A stretch of 8,368 nucleotides of DNA from Betaproteobacteria bacterium (GTDB taxonomy: Bacteria; Pseudomonadota; Gammaproteobacteria; Burkholderiales; Thiobacillaceae), in assembly GCA_020049245.1 (NCBI GenBank), contig JAIFLB010000012.1, forward strand, positions 1 to 8,368, in the 5' to 3' direction. A program made the translations under genes and the position numbers. Positions 1 through 5,633 of the stretch are shown piece by piece (position 1 is the stretch's first letter; each line of letters starts with the position of its first letter). The notes below the pieces were generated by a model, which ran no database searches, was not told the DNA's origin, and worked only from the letters and a program-made list of their open reading frames with translations.

Positions 1-2
1 CC

Positions 3-932
3 ATGGACATCTTTACCCAACAGCTCGTCAACGGCCTTGTGCTGGGCAGCATCTATGCGCTGGTCGCGCTCGGCTACACCATGGTTTACGGCATTCTGGA
101 GCTGATCAACTTCGCGCATGGCGAGGTGACCATGATCGGCGCCATGGTGGCGTTGACGGTGATCGGCATTCTGGTCGGCGTCGCGCCCGACATGCCTGGC
201 ATCCTGGTCGTGCTGGGCGGCATTCTGGTGGCCATTCCGGCCTGCATGCTGTTGGCCTTCGGGATTGAAAAAGTCGCTTATCGACCGCTGCGCAAAGCGC
301 CCCGCCTGGCGCCGCTGATCACTGCCATCGGCGTGTCGATCATTCTGCAGAATCTGGCGATGCTGATCTGGGGCCGACAGTACGTGTCGTTCCCGGAGAT
401 TCTGCCCACCACCAAGTACGAATTTCTCGGCGCCCATGTCAGCCTGCTGCAGATCAGCATCGTGGTGCTGGCTTTCAGCATCATGGCCGGGCTCTGGCTG
501 CTGGTTGAGCGCACCCGGCTGGGCCGCGCCATGCGCGCGACCGCGCAATCGAAGGAAGTCGCCGAACTGATGGGGGTGAACGTGGACCGGGTGATTTCCG
601 CCACCTTCATCATCGGCGCCGCGATTGCCGCGATTGCCGGCGTCATGGTCAGCGCCTATTACGGTCTGGCGCATTACTACATGGGCTTCATGCTCGGTCT
701 GAAAGCATTCTCGGCGGCGGTGCTGGGCGGCATCGGCAACATCGCCGGGGCGATGCTGGGCGGCTTGTTGCTCGGCGTCATCGAAGCGCTGGGCGCGGGT
801 TACATCGGCGACATCACCGGTGGTTTCCTGGGCAGCCATTATCAGGATGTGTTCGCCTTCTTCGTGTTGATTGCCGTGCTGGTTTTCCGGCCGTCCGGCC
901 TGCTTGGCGAACGGGTGGCGAATCGTGCTTGA
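3..932 (+). CDS. livH: Branched-chain amino acid ABC transporter permease LivH
   Basis: This is one of the two inner-membrane permease subunits of a high-affinity branched-chain amino acid type (HAAT) ABC importer; it pairs with LivM to form the translocation pore. The 309-residue product matches the usual LivH length and is very hydrophobic, with about eight membrane segments. It opens with a typical LivH N-terminus (NGLVLGSIYALVALGYTMVY at about residues 10-29, then the conserved INFAHGE). The cytoplasmic coupling loop that contacts the ATPases is at about 169-193 and ends in the family motif MGVN. The C-terminus carries the conserved FRPSGLLGE. The start is two bases into the window, so its ribosome binding site cannot be seen. 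Its stop overlaps the probable start of livM, which indicates translational coupling. The substrate is inferred from the family; related systems carry urea, amides or aromatic acids, and the binding protein that would decide is not present here. Confidence 0.93.
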   Translation: MDIFTQQLVNGLVLGSIYALVALGYTMVYGILELINFAHGEVTMIGAMVALTVIGILVGVAPDMPGILVVLGGILVAIPACMLLAFGIEKVAYRPLRKAPRLAPLITAIGVSIILQNLAMLIWGRQYVSFPEILPTTKYEFLGAHVSLLQISIVVLAFSIMAGLWLLVERTRLGRAMRATAQSKEVAELMGVNVDRVISATFIIGAAIAAIAGVMVSAYYGLAHYYMGFMLGLKAFSAAVLGGIGNIAGAMLGGLLLGVIEALGAGYIGDITGGFLGSHYQDVFAFFVLIAVLVFRPSGLLGERVANRA

Positions 933-2028
933 CGTTTTGCGCAAGCGGCCGCGTCTGACCGCCGTTCTTCTTGCGCTGCTGCTCGCCGCATTGCCCTTCA
1001 TCATGGGATTCGGTCTGGGCAATTCCTGGGTGCGGGTACTCGATTTCGTTCTGCTCTATGTGTTGCTGGCGATCGGTCTGAACATCGTCGTTGGCTATGC
1101 CGGCCTGCTTGATCTCGGCTACATCGCGTTCTACGCCATCGGCGCCTACCTCTACGCCTGGCTGGCGAGTCCGCATTTCGGCCTGCATCTGCCGTTCTGG
1201 CTGGTGTTGCCGCTTGGCGCCATGCTGGCCGGGCTGTTTGGCGTCCTTCTCGGATCGCCGACCTTACGTTTGCGCGGTGATTACCTGGCCATCGTCACCT
1301 TGGGTTTTGGCGAGATCATTCGCATCTTCATGAACAACCTGAACGCGCCGTTCAACCTGACCAACGGCCCGCAGGGCATCAATCTGATCGATCCGGTCAG
1401 CGTCGCCGGGTTCTCTTTCGGCAAGCCACTGCACATTTTCGGTATGACTTTGCCGCCGACCTATTTCTACTACTACCTGTTCCTCGCCTTTACCCTGCTT
1501 GCCATTTTCATTGCCATGCGTTTGCAGGATTCGCGCATCGGGCGGGCCTGGGCGGCGATTCGTGAAGACGAAATCGCGGCGGCGGCGATGGGGGTCAACA
1601 CACGCAACATGAAGCTGCTGGCGTTCGCTATGGGCGCCACCTTCGGCGGACTCGCCGGCGGTTTGTTTGCGGCCTTCCAGGGCTTCATCAGCCCGGAAAG
1701 CTTCAATTTGTGGGAATCCATCCTGGTGCTGTGCATGATCGTGCTGGGCGGCATGGGCAATATTCCCGGTGTGATACTGGGCGCGATTCTGCTGACAGTG
1801 ATTCCCGAGGCGCTGCGTTATCTGGGCGATTTGCAGCGCGCGACACTGGGTCATGTGGTGGTCGATCCGTCTGATCTGCGCATGCTGCTGTTCGGTGTCG
1901 CGCTGGTCGCGATGATGTTGTATCGGCCTGCTGGCTTGTTGCCTTCACGCGTGCGTCGGCGCGAGTTTGCGGCCAAGGATGGCGTCGCAGAGCAGGAACA
2001 GGCCGATCTTTACGACGCCAAAGCATGA
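925..2028 (+). CDS. livM: Branched-chain amino acid ABC transporter permease LivM
   Basis: This is the second permease subunit of the importer. I start it at the GTG at 925, giving 367 residues and an 8-base overlap with the livH stop. From there the protein begins MLDVLRKRPRL and runs straight into the first membrane segment, and a weak purine-rich site (GGGTGG, 913-918) lies 6 bases upstream. The frame is open further upstream to an ATG at 871, but that start would overlap livH by about 60 bases and add an unlikely N-terminus. Family features are the NIVVGYAGLLDLGYIAFYAI segment, the coupling loop at about residues 202-225 (DSRIGRAWAAIREDEIAAAAMGVN), and the LGGMGNIPGVILGA and LYRPAGLLP segments near the end. 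It is shorter than E. coli LivM (about 425 residues), as is common for the compact form of the family. A hydrophilic tail of about 25 residues follows the last helix. Confidence 0.92.
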   Translation: MLDVLRKRPRLTAVLLALLLAALPFIMGFGLGNSWVRVLDFVLLYVLLAIGLNIVVGYAGLLDLGYIAFYAIGAYLYAWLASPHFGLHLPFWLVLPLGAMLAGLFGVLLGSPTLRLRGDYLAIVTLGFGEIIRIFMNNLNAPFNLTNGPQGINLIDPVSVAGFSFGKPLHIFGMTLPPTYFYYYLFLAFTLLAIFIAMRLQDSRIGRAWAAIREDEIAAAAMGVNTRNMKLLAFAMGATFGGLAGGLFAAFQGFISPESFNLWESILVLCMIVLGGMGNIPGVILGAILLTVIPEALRYLGDLQRATLGHVVVDPSDLRMLLFGVALVAMMLYRPAGLLPSRVRRREFAAKDGVAEQEQADLYDAKA

Positions 2029-2798
2029 AAGTGGATTCCTTGTTGCGTGTTTCCGGCGTCACCAAACGCTTTGGCGGCCTGGCGGCATTGGAAGACGTTT
2101 CTCTTGATGTGCGCCTTGGCGAGATCTACGGCCTGATCGGGCCCAACGGCGCCGGCAAGACGACATTGTTCAATTGCATGACCGGCCTCTATAGCTTGAC
2201 TGCAGGCGAGGTAAAACTCGATGGGGTCACCTTGCAGGGGCTGAAACCGCATCAGATCGTCGAACGCGGCTTCGCACGCACATTCCAGAACATCCGTCTG
2301 TTCGCCAACATGACGGCATTGGAGAACGTCATGGTCGGTCGGCATGCGCGCAGTCGGGCCGGCATATTGGGTGCTGTTCTGCGTGGGCGTGGCACGCGTG
2401 CCGAAGAATCTGATATTCGCGATAAGGCGCGTCACCTGATGGACTACGTCGGGTTGCACAACAAAGGTCGCAGCCTGGCCGGACATCTCGCCTATGGCGA
2501 TCAACGCCGCCTGGAAATTGCGCGCGCGCTGGCTACTGAGCCGAAGTTGCTGGCACTCGATGAGCCGGTGGCGGGCATGAACCCGAGCGAACGACGCCAG
2601 ATGAGCGAGCTTTTTCAGCGCGTGCGTGACGGTGGCGTCACGCTGCTGTTGATTGAACATGATGTGAAGCTGGTCATGGGCTTATGTGATCGTGTCGCGG
2701 TCCTGGATTACGGCCGCAAGATTGCCGAGGGTGATGCTGCCAGCGTACAACGGGATGCGGCGGTGATCGCGGCATATCTGGGAGGCACGCCGACATGA
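2025..2798 (+). CDS. livG: Branched-chain amino acid ABC transporter ATP-binding protein LivG
   Basis: This is one of the two cytoplasmic ATPase subunits that power the importer. The 257-residue product has the full ABC core: Walker A GPNGAGKT at 39-46, Q-loop glutamine at 88 within the LivG-typical ARTFQNIRLF, signature LAYGDQRR at 155-162, Walker B LLALDEP at 175-181 with the catalytic glutamate at 180, and the switch histidine in IEHD at 212. The LivG hallmark AGMNP follows Walker B. The signature departs from canonical LSGGQ, but LivG proteins normally carry a LxYGxQRR variant, so this is not a defect. The start codon overlaps the livM stop as ATGA, and no good Shine-Dalgarno site precedes it, which fits coupled translation. 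Confidence 0.95.
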   Translation: MKVDSLLRVSGVTKRFGGLAALEDVSLDVRLGEIYGLIGPNGAGKTTLFNCMTGLYSLTAGEVKLDGVTLQGLKPHQIVERGFARTFQNIRLFANMTALENVMVGRHARSRAGILGAVLRGRGTRAEESDIRDKARHLMDYVGLHNKGRSLAGHLAYGDQRRLEIARALATEPKLLALDEPVAGMNPSERRQMSELFQRVRDGGVTLLLIEHDVKLVMGLCDRVAVLDYGRKIAEGDAASVQRDAAVIAAYLGGTPT

Positions 2799-3502
2799 GC
2801 TTGCTCAAGGTTAGCGGGCTGAAGGTGGCTTACGGCGGCATTCAGGCGGTGCGCGGTATTGATTTCCATGTCGATGAGGGGGAGCTGATTTGCCTGATCG
2901 GTGCTAACGGCGCAGGCAAGAGCAGCACGCTGAAAGGCCTGATGGGGTTGGTCAAGCCGCATGGTGACGTGCAATTTGCCGGCGAGCGCCTGCATAAACT
3001 GCCCACCCATGCCATTGCTGCGCGTGGCATGGCGCTGGTGCCGGAAGGGCGCGGCATTTTTGGCCGTCTGACCGTGGCTGAAAACCTTGATATGGGCGCT
3101 TATCTCAGGAATGACCGCGAAGGCATTCGAGCCGATTTAGCCCGTGTTTATCACCTGTTTCCGCGCCTGATCGAGCGCTGCAAGCAACTTGCCGGAACGC
3201 TTTCAGGTGGAGAGCAGCAAATGCTGGCAATCGCGCGCGCCTTGATGGGGCGGCCGCGTTTGCTGTTGCTGGATGAGCCAAGCATGGGCCTGGCGCCTTT
3301 GATGGTGCAGAAGATCTATGAAACGATCGGCATGATCGCGGCCGAGGGCGTCACCATCCTTTTGGTCGAGCAGAATGCCAATCTGGCGTTGCAGGTCAGT
3401 CATCGTGCTTACGTCATGGAAAGCGGAGAGATCACCTTGTCCGGCGCCTCTGACGAACTGGCAAAAGATTCACAGGTCCGGGCTGCGTATCTGGGCGATT
3501 GA
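2795..3502 (+). CDS. livF: Branched-chain amino acid ABC transporter ATP-binding protein LivF
   Basis: This is the second ATPase subunit, expected to form a heterodimer with LivG. The 235 residues match the usual LivF length. Visible motifs are Walker A GANGAGKS at 36-43, the VPEGR segment at 82-86 that replaces the Q-loop in LivF, the signature LSGGEQQ at 136-142, and Walker B LLLLDEP at 156-162 with its glutamate at 161, followed by SMGLAP. The position of the switch histidine is VEQN (192-194), the normal LivF substitution. The start overlaps the livG stop as ATGA and has a good ribosome binding site, GGGAGG at 2780-2785, 9 bases upstream. It is the last gene of the liv unit; the next gene begins 171 bases later. 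Confidence 0.95.
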   Translation: MSLLKVSGLKVAYGGIQAVRGIDFHVDEGELICLIGANGAGKSSTLKGLMGLVKPHGDVQFAGERLHKLPTHAIAARGMALVPEGRGIFGRLTVAENLDMGAYLRNDREGIRADLARVYHLFPRLIERCKQLAGTLSGGEQQMLAIARALMGRPRLLLLDEPSMGLAPLMVQKIYETIGMIAAEGVTILLVEQNANLALQVSHRAYVMESGEITLSGASDELAKDSQVRAAYLGD

Positions 3503-3533
3503 TGGGATGCTCGTTTAGTGTGCATAATTTTGT

Positions 3534-3553
3534 ATGTTGCCAAATCGCAACAT
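3534..3553. repeat. Perfect 7-bp inverted repeat behind livF
   Basis: ATGTTGC at 3534-3540 and GCAACAT at 3547-3553 are perfect inverted copies separated by 6 bases. The position, 32 bases after the livF stop, would suit a 3' processing hairpin or a regulator binding site for the downstream gene. No T-run follows, so it is not a terminator on its own. Confidence 0.4.
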
Positions 3554-3565
3554 GTGATAAGCGGC

Positions 3566-3606
3566 ACTTTCGGCTTATTGTCGGGACAATCGAAAGTTCC
3601 AATTTT
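3566..3606 (+). terminator. Possible terminator hairpin of the liv operon
   Basis: ACTTTCG (3566-3572) pairs with CGAAAGT (3591-3597), and inside it ATTGTC (3577-3582) pairs with GACAAT (3585-3590), with a 4-base bulge on the left arm. A T-containing stretch follows (TTCCAATTTT, 3597-3606). The stem is AT-rich and the T-run is interrupted, so termination would be weak. The structure lies where the -35 region of the next promoter would be, so it could instead be an operator. Confidence 0.4.
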
Positions 3607-3612
3607 GGTCTC

Positions 3613-3618
3613 TATACT
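3613..3618 (+). promoter_or_regulatory. Probable -10 box for the repeat-protein gene
   Basis: TATACT matches the sigma-70 -10 consensus at five of six positions and would place the transcript start near 3625, about 50 bases before the start codon. No good -35 hexamer is found at 16-18 bases spacing (the sequence there is TCGAAA or similar), so an activator or another sigma factor may be needed. The call rests on position and the single hexamer. Confidence 0.4.
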
Positions 3619-3673
3619 GCGTCCCGTTGTTCAGATTTCTTCCTTTCTTTTCAAACATCTAGGAGTAGTAGAC

Positions 3674-4318
3674 ATGAAAAAACTTTCCGCCTTGATCCTG
3701 GCCCTGATCGCTCAATCCGCTGTTGCTCAGACCGTTACCCCGGAAGCCACCGCAGCTCAACTGCTGGATCCGGCCAAGGTTGCCGACATCGCCAAGGACC
3801 CCAAGGTTGCTGTTGCCGCCATGACCAACATGATGGACCCGGCTACCACGATCGCGCTGATGCAGAAATCGATGGACCCCGCTACGTTCACCAAAATGAT
3901 GCAGGCTGGCATGTCTCCTGACATCCTGAAAGCTTACGCTGGTTTCATGGACCCCAACATGTACACCAAGTGGCTGGCTGCTTCCCTGGACCCGAATTTC
4001 TACACGGCTGCCATGGCTCCCCTGCTGAACCCCAACATGTACATGAAGTGGCTGGCTGCTCCTCTCGACCCGCGCGTTCTGCAGATGCTGGCTGCTCCGT
4101 TGAACCCCAACATGTACACCAACTGGGCGATGGCTCCTTTGGCTCCCGCCAACATGAACCTGATGATGGCTCCGCTGAACCCCAATCTGTACACCCAATG
4201 GGCCGGCGCTGCGGTTAACCCGAGCACCTATGGCACCTGGGGTCAGTTCATCAACCCGGCTTCCTACGGCAACATCGCCAACCCGCTGGCTGGCTTCATC
4301 CCTGTTCCCGCCAAGTAA
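3674..4318 (+). CDS. Secreted (D/N)P-repeat protein, function unknown (paralogue 1)
   Basis: I do not recognise this family. The ATG at 3674 is chosen because AGGAG (3661-3665) lies 8 bases upstream and it opens directly into a Sec signal peptide with predicted cleavage after AVA at residue 18. The frame is open further upstream, but only across the promoter. The 214-residue protein has no cysteine and no second membrane segment. Nearly all of the mature part is tandem 12-13-residue units beginning Asp/Asn/Ser-Pro; the unit prolines are at 33, 43, 56, 69, 82, 94, 107, 120, 133, 145, 158, 170, 183 and 195. The best-kept unit is like NPNMYTKWLAAPL. N-terminal units mostly start DP and C-terminal ones NP, and residues 135-213 contain no D, E, K or R. 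The mature part holds 19 methionines. Codon use is strongly biased (mostly GCT, CTG, AAC, TAC), unlike the liv genes, suggesting high expression. Export is well supported; the function is not known. Confidence 0.85.
   Translation: MKKLSALILALIAQSAVAQTVTPEATAAQLLDPAKVADIAKDPKVAVAAMTNMMDPATTIALMQKSMDPATFTKMMQAGMSPDILKAYAGFMDPNMYTKWLAASLDPNFYTAAMAPLLNPNMYMKWLAAPLDPRVLQMLAAPLNPNMYTNWAMAPLAPANMNLMMAPLNPNLYTQWAGAAVNPSTYGTWGQFINPASYGNIANPLAGFIPVPAK
3836..4279 (+). repeat. Coding tandem repeats, 36-39 bp units
   Basis: Twelve consecutive units of 12 or 13 codons, each starting with an Asp/Asn/Ser/Ala-Pro pair, make up residues 55-202 of the secreted protein. A higher-order period of 25-26 codons is visible from residue 93: units at 94, 120, 145 and 170 carry N-(M/L)-Y-x-x-W, while the units between them are more diverged. 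At DNA level the 14-mer CCCCAACATGTACA occurs exactly at 3952, 4030 and 4105, with a one-base variant at 4180; the steps are 78, 75 and 75 bases. Confidence 0.85.
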
Positions 4319-4332
4319 TCCCGCCAAGTAAT
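4307..4332 (+). repeat. 13-bp perfect tandem duplication across a stop codon
   Basis: CCCGCCAAGTAAT occurs at 4307-4319 and again immediately at 4320-4332. The first copy encodes the last residues and the TAA stop (4316-4318) of the secreted repeat protein; the second copy is untranslated. It looks like a slippage or short duplication event with no effect on the protein. Confidence 0.8.
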
Positions 4333-4357
4333 TTCGGCGTATTCTGGCGGTAAAAAT

Positions 4358-4390
4358 GGGCGAAACCTAAGGGTTTCGCCCTTTTGTTTT
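4358..4390 (+). terminator. Strong rho-independent terminator
   Basis: A perfect 10-bp stem, GGGCGAAACC (4358-4367) with GGTTTCGCCC (4372-4381), closes a 4-base loop and is followed by TTTTGTTTT (4382-4390). It ends the transcript of the first repeat-protein gene 40 bases after its stop codon. An A-rich run sits just before the stem (4352-4356). It separates the two paralogues into different transcripts unless there is readthrough. Confidence 0.93.
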
Positions 4391-4413
4391 GAGTCAGTTT
4401 CACATGTTAAGAT
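4384..4413 (+). promoter_or_regulatory. Possible extended -10 promoter for paralogue 2
   Basis: TAAGAT at 4408-4413 is preceded by TGT (4405-4407), forming an extended -10 element. A weak -35-like TTGTTT lies at 4384-4389 with an 18-base spacer. The transcript would start near 4420, about 40 bases before the gene. The location directly after a strong terminator supports a separate promoter, but the call is by eye. Confidence 0.35.
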
Positions 4414-4458
4414 TCGATTAAAAGTTTGGTATCCGTTCAGATGAATAGGGTTTTGATG

Positions 4459-5151
4459 ATGAAGTGCCGCAAGCTGATTGCGTTGGTAAGTTTGATCTGC
4501 TGTTCGGCGCCATGGATCGAAGCTCATGCGGGTATCGGGACGTTGGCTGAACCGACGCAAACCGGTTCATTGAAAAAACCGGTCAAACGATTGACTGAAA
4601 GTGTTGTCCGACCAGATGGCCGTGTCGTTGACCGGCTCGCCGAGTCCAATACGTCGAAATCGATTCCTTCCGAAGACCAACAGGGCGCTATTCCTGCGAC
4701 GCCGGAAGCATGGTTATCGCGCATGCTGGATCCGACCAGGAACGGGCTGGTGGCGAAACATCCTGAATTGCTGGCCGAATGGCTCGATGCCATTACCGAA
4801 CCCCGTTTCATGACTGCGCTCGCATCCGTCGCCATGTCTCCGGATACCTATGCCAAGACACTTGGAAAAATGGTAAATCCTGCAACCGTGCGGAATTGGT
4901 CCGAGCTGGCCGATCCACAAATCATGCTGCGCTGGATGATGGTCGGAAGCGATCCGGCCTTCTACAGGGCTATCTATGACCGAATGACCGATAGTGGCAA
5001 GTTGCGTCGTTGGGGGATTGATCCGGTTTCGAATAAAGCCTCCTCTGCGCGTGATACGGCAAATGCGTATGACAAAGAGTGGCTGCATTTGCCCAACCAA
5101 GAGGCAACCGGAAATCCCTGGCTATTGAATACGGCGAATTACCGTTACTGA
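4459..5151 (+). CDS. Secreted (D/N)P-repeat protein, function unknown (paralogue 2)
   Basis: This is a second exported protein of the same unrecognised type, 230 residues from the ATG at 4459. Start choice is open: ATG codons at 4441, 4456 and 4459 are in frame. I prefer 4459 because AGGG (4447-4450) lies 8 bases upstream and the resulting signal peptide is compact, with probable cleavage after AHA at residue 24. A charged linker follows (about 25-88). The repeat part has unit prolines at 92, 102, 115, 128, 141, 153 and 166. Residues 90-171 align without gaps to residues 31-112 of the preceding protein, with about 22 identities in 82 (including LDP, AK-P, DP, W and DP-FY-A), so the two are paralogues. 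A C-terminal part of about 50 residues (from 180) is not repetitive and ends YRY. The mature protein has no cysteine. Codon use is less biased than in its neighbour, suggesting lower expression. The gene ends 8 bases from the convergent ygfX-like gene. Confidence 0.8.
   Translation: MKCRKLIALVSLICCSAPWIEAHAGIGTLAEPTQTGSLKKPVKRLTESVVRPDGRVVDRLAESNTSKSIPSEDQQGAIPATPEAWLSRMLDPTRNGLVAKHPELLAEWLDAITEPRFMTALASVAMSPDTYAKTLGKMVNPATVRNWSELADPQIMLRWMMVGSDPAFYRAIYDRMTDSGKLRRWGIDPVSNKASSARDTANAYDKEWLHLPNQEATGNPWLLNTANYRY
4729..4995 (+). repeat. Diverged coding repeats in paralogue 2
   Basis: Seven units of 10-13 codons (residues 91-179) start with DP, HP, EP, SP, NP, DP and DP; the eighth position is degenerate (DSG). 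The units are too diverged to show DNA-level repeats, in contrast to the preceding gene, so this copy looks older or less constrained. Confidence 0.7.
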
Positions 5152-5159
5152 TGGGGTGG

Positions 5160-5609
5160 CTAGCTGACAGCTTCGGGTGTTGATGTCTCGATCTTCAGAC
5201 GCCAGCGCAACCAGACACGTAGCCGCCGGAAGTCGGTTGCAGGCATGCTGTCCGGCAAAACCACCAAGCTGCTGTATCCTCGTTGATTGGCGATAGCCAA
5301 GCGCAAGACAATACAAAACGACCAAACCACGCTGCTGTTTGAAATGCGCGTTGTCTGCCATTTCCCTTCCTGCCAGATCATCAATTTGCCCTCGTCATCT
5401 CCGCGCAAGCGGAAATATGTGCTTGGGCGCAAGTGAAGCAACAGGCTAACCGTCAACATAACAGCACCCGTCCATTGTGAGAGGGACGGCAAGTCGGCGA
5501 GAAACAGGGCGCAGATGCCAGCGATATGGGTTGTGATCAGAAATAAGCGCAATTGCCGCGAGCCACCAATCTCAACCAACAACGGTAGCGGGAACCTGGC
5601 CGGATGCAT
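5160..5609 (-). CDS. ygfX: YgfX/CptA-family small inner-membrane protein
   Basis: The 149-residue product fits the YgfX (CptA) family. It has a short N-terminal segment, two closely spaced membrane helices (about 22-37 and 47-60), a small soluble domain containing the RLRGDDEGKLMIWQEGKWQ stretch (67-85), and the family's closing motif LVVLPDSMPATDFRRLRVWL (115-134). The same layout and closing motif occur in E. coli YgfX (about 135 residues). In E. coli the protein has been described as a toxin acting on cytoskeletal proteins, paired with SdhE (CptB); whether that holds here is unknown, and no SdhE gene is visible. It starts 24 bases after the stop of the serine protease gene on the same strand, with no clear Shine-Dalgarno site, so the two are probably co-transcribed. 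The identification comes from recalled motif similarity. Confidence 0.75.
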   Translation of the reverse strand: MHPARFPLPLLVEIGGSRQLRLFLITTHIAGICALFLADLPSLSQWTGAVMLTVSLLLHLRPSTYFRLRGDDEGKLMIWQEGKWQTTRISNSSVVWSFCIVLRLAIANQRGYSSLVVLPDSMPATDFRRLRVWLRWRLKIETSTPEAVS

Positions 5610-5633
5610 GTTTGGCGGATCAAGCAGGCTCTT

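Noticed and set aside
1264..1854. 196-codon open frame on the - strand within livM
   Set aside because: It is antisense to a conserved permease; the composition (Gln/His-rich) is typical of a reversed hydrophobic coding sequence.
2010..2660. 216-codon open frame on the - strand within livG
   Set aside because: It is antisense to an ABC ATPase with all motifs intact, and has no start signals of its own.
3518..3673. In-frame upstream extension of the first repeat protein to an ATG at 3518
   Set aside because: It would place the promoter and hairpins inside the coding region and bury the signal peptide 52 residues in; the ATG at 3674 has AGGAG at proper spacing.
3499..3921. Open frame overlapping the livF end and the first repeat gene in another + frame
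   Set aside because: No ribosome site, low-complexity translation from the repeat DNA, and it conflicts with the well-supported gene at 3674.
3836..4279. Tandem repeats considered as a CRISPR or iteron array
   Set aside because: Units are contiguous codons in one frame, diverged at third positions, without unique spacers and with a signal peptide in front, so they are protein repeats.
3659..4327. Long (222-codon) open frame on the - strand opposite the first repeat gene, itself repetitive
   Set aside because: It mirrors the repeats and biased codons of the + strand gene, starts inside that gene's terminator-side region without a ribosome site, and has no signal peptide or recognisable domain.
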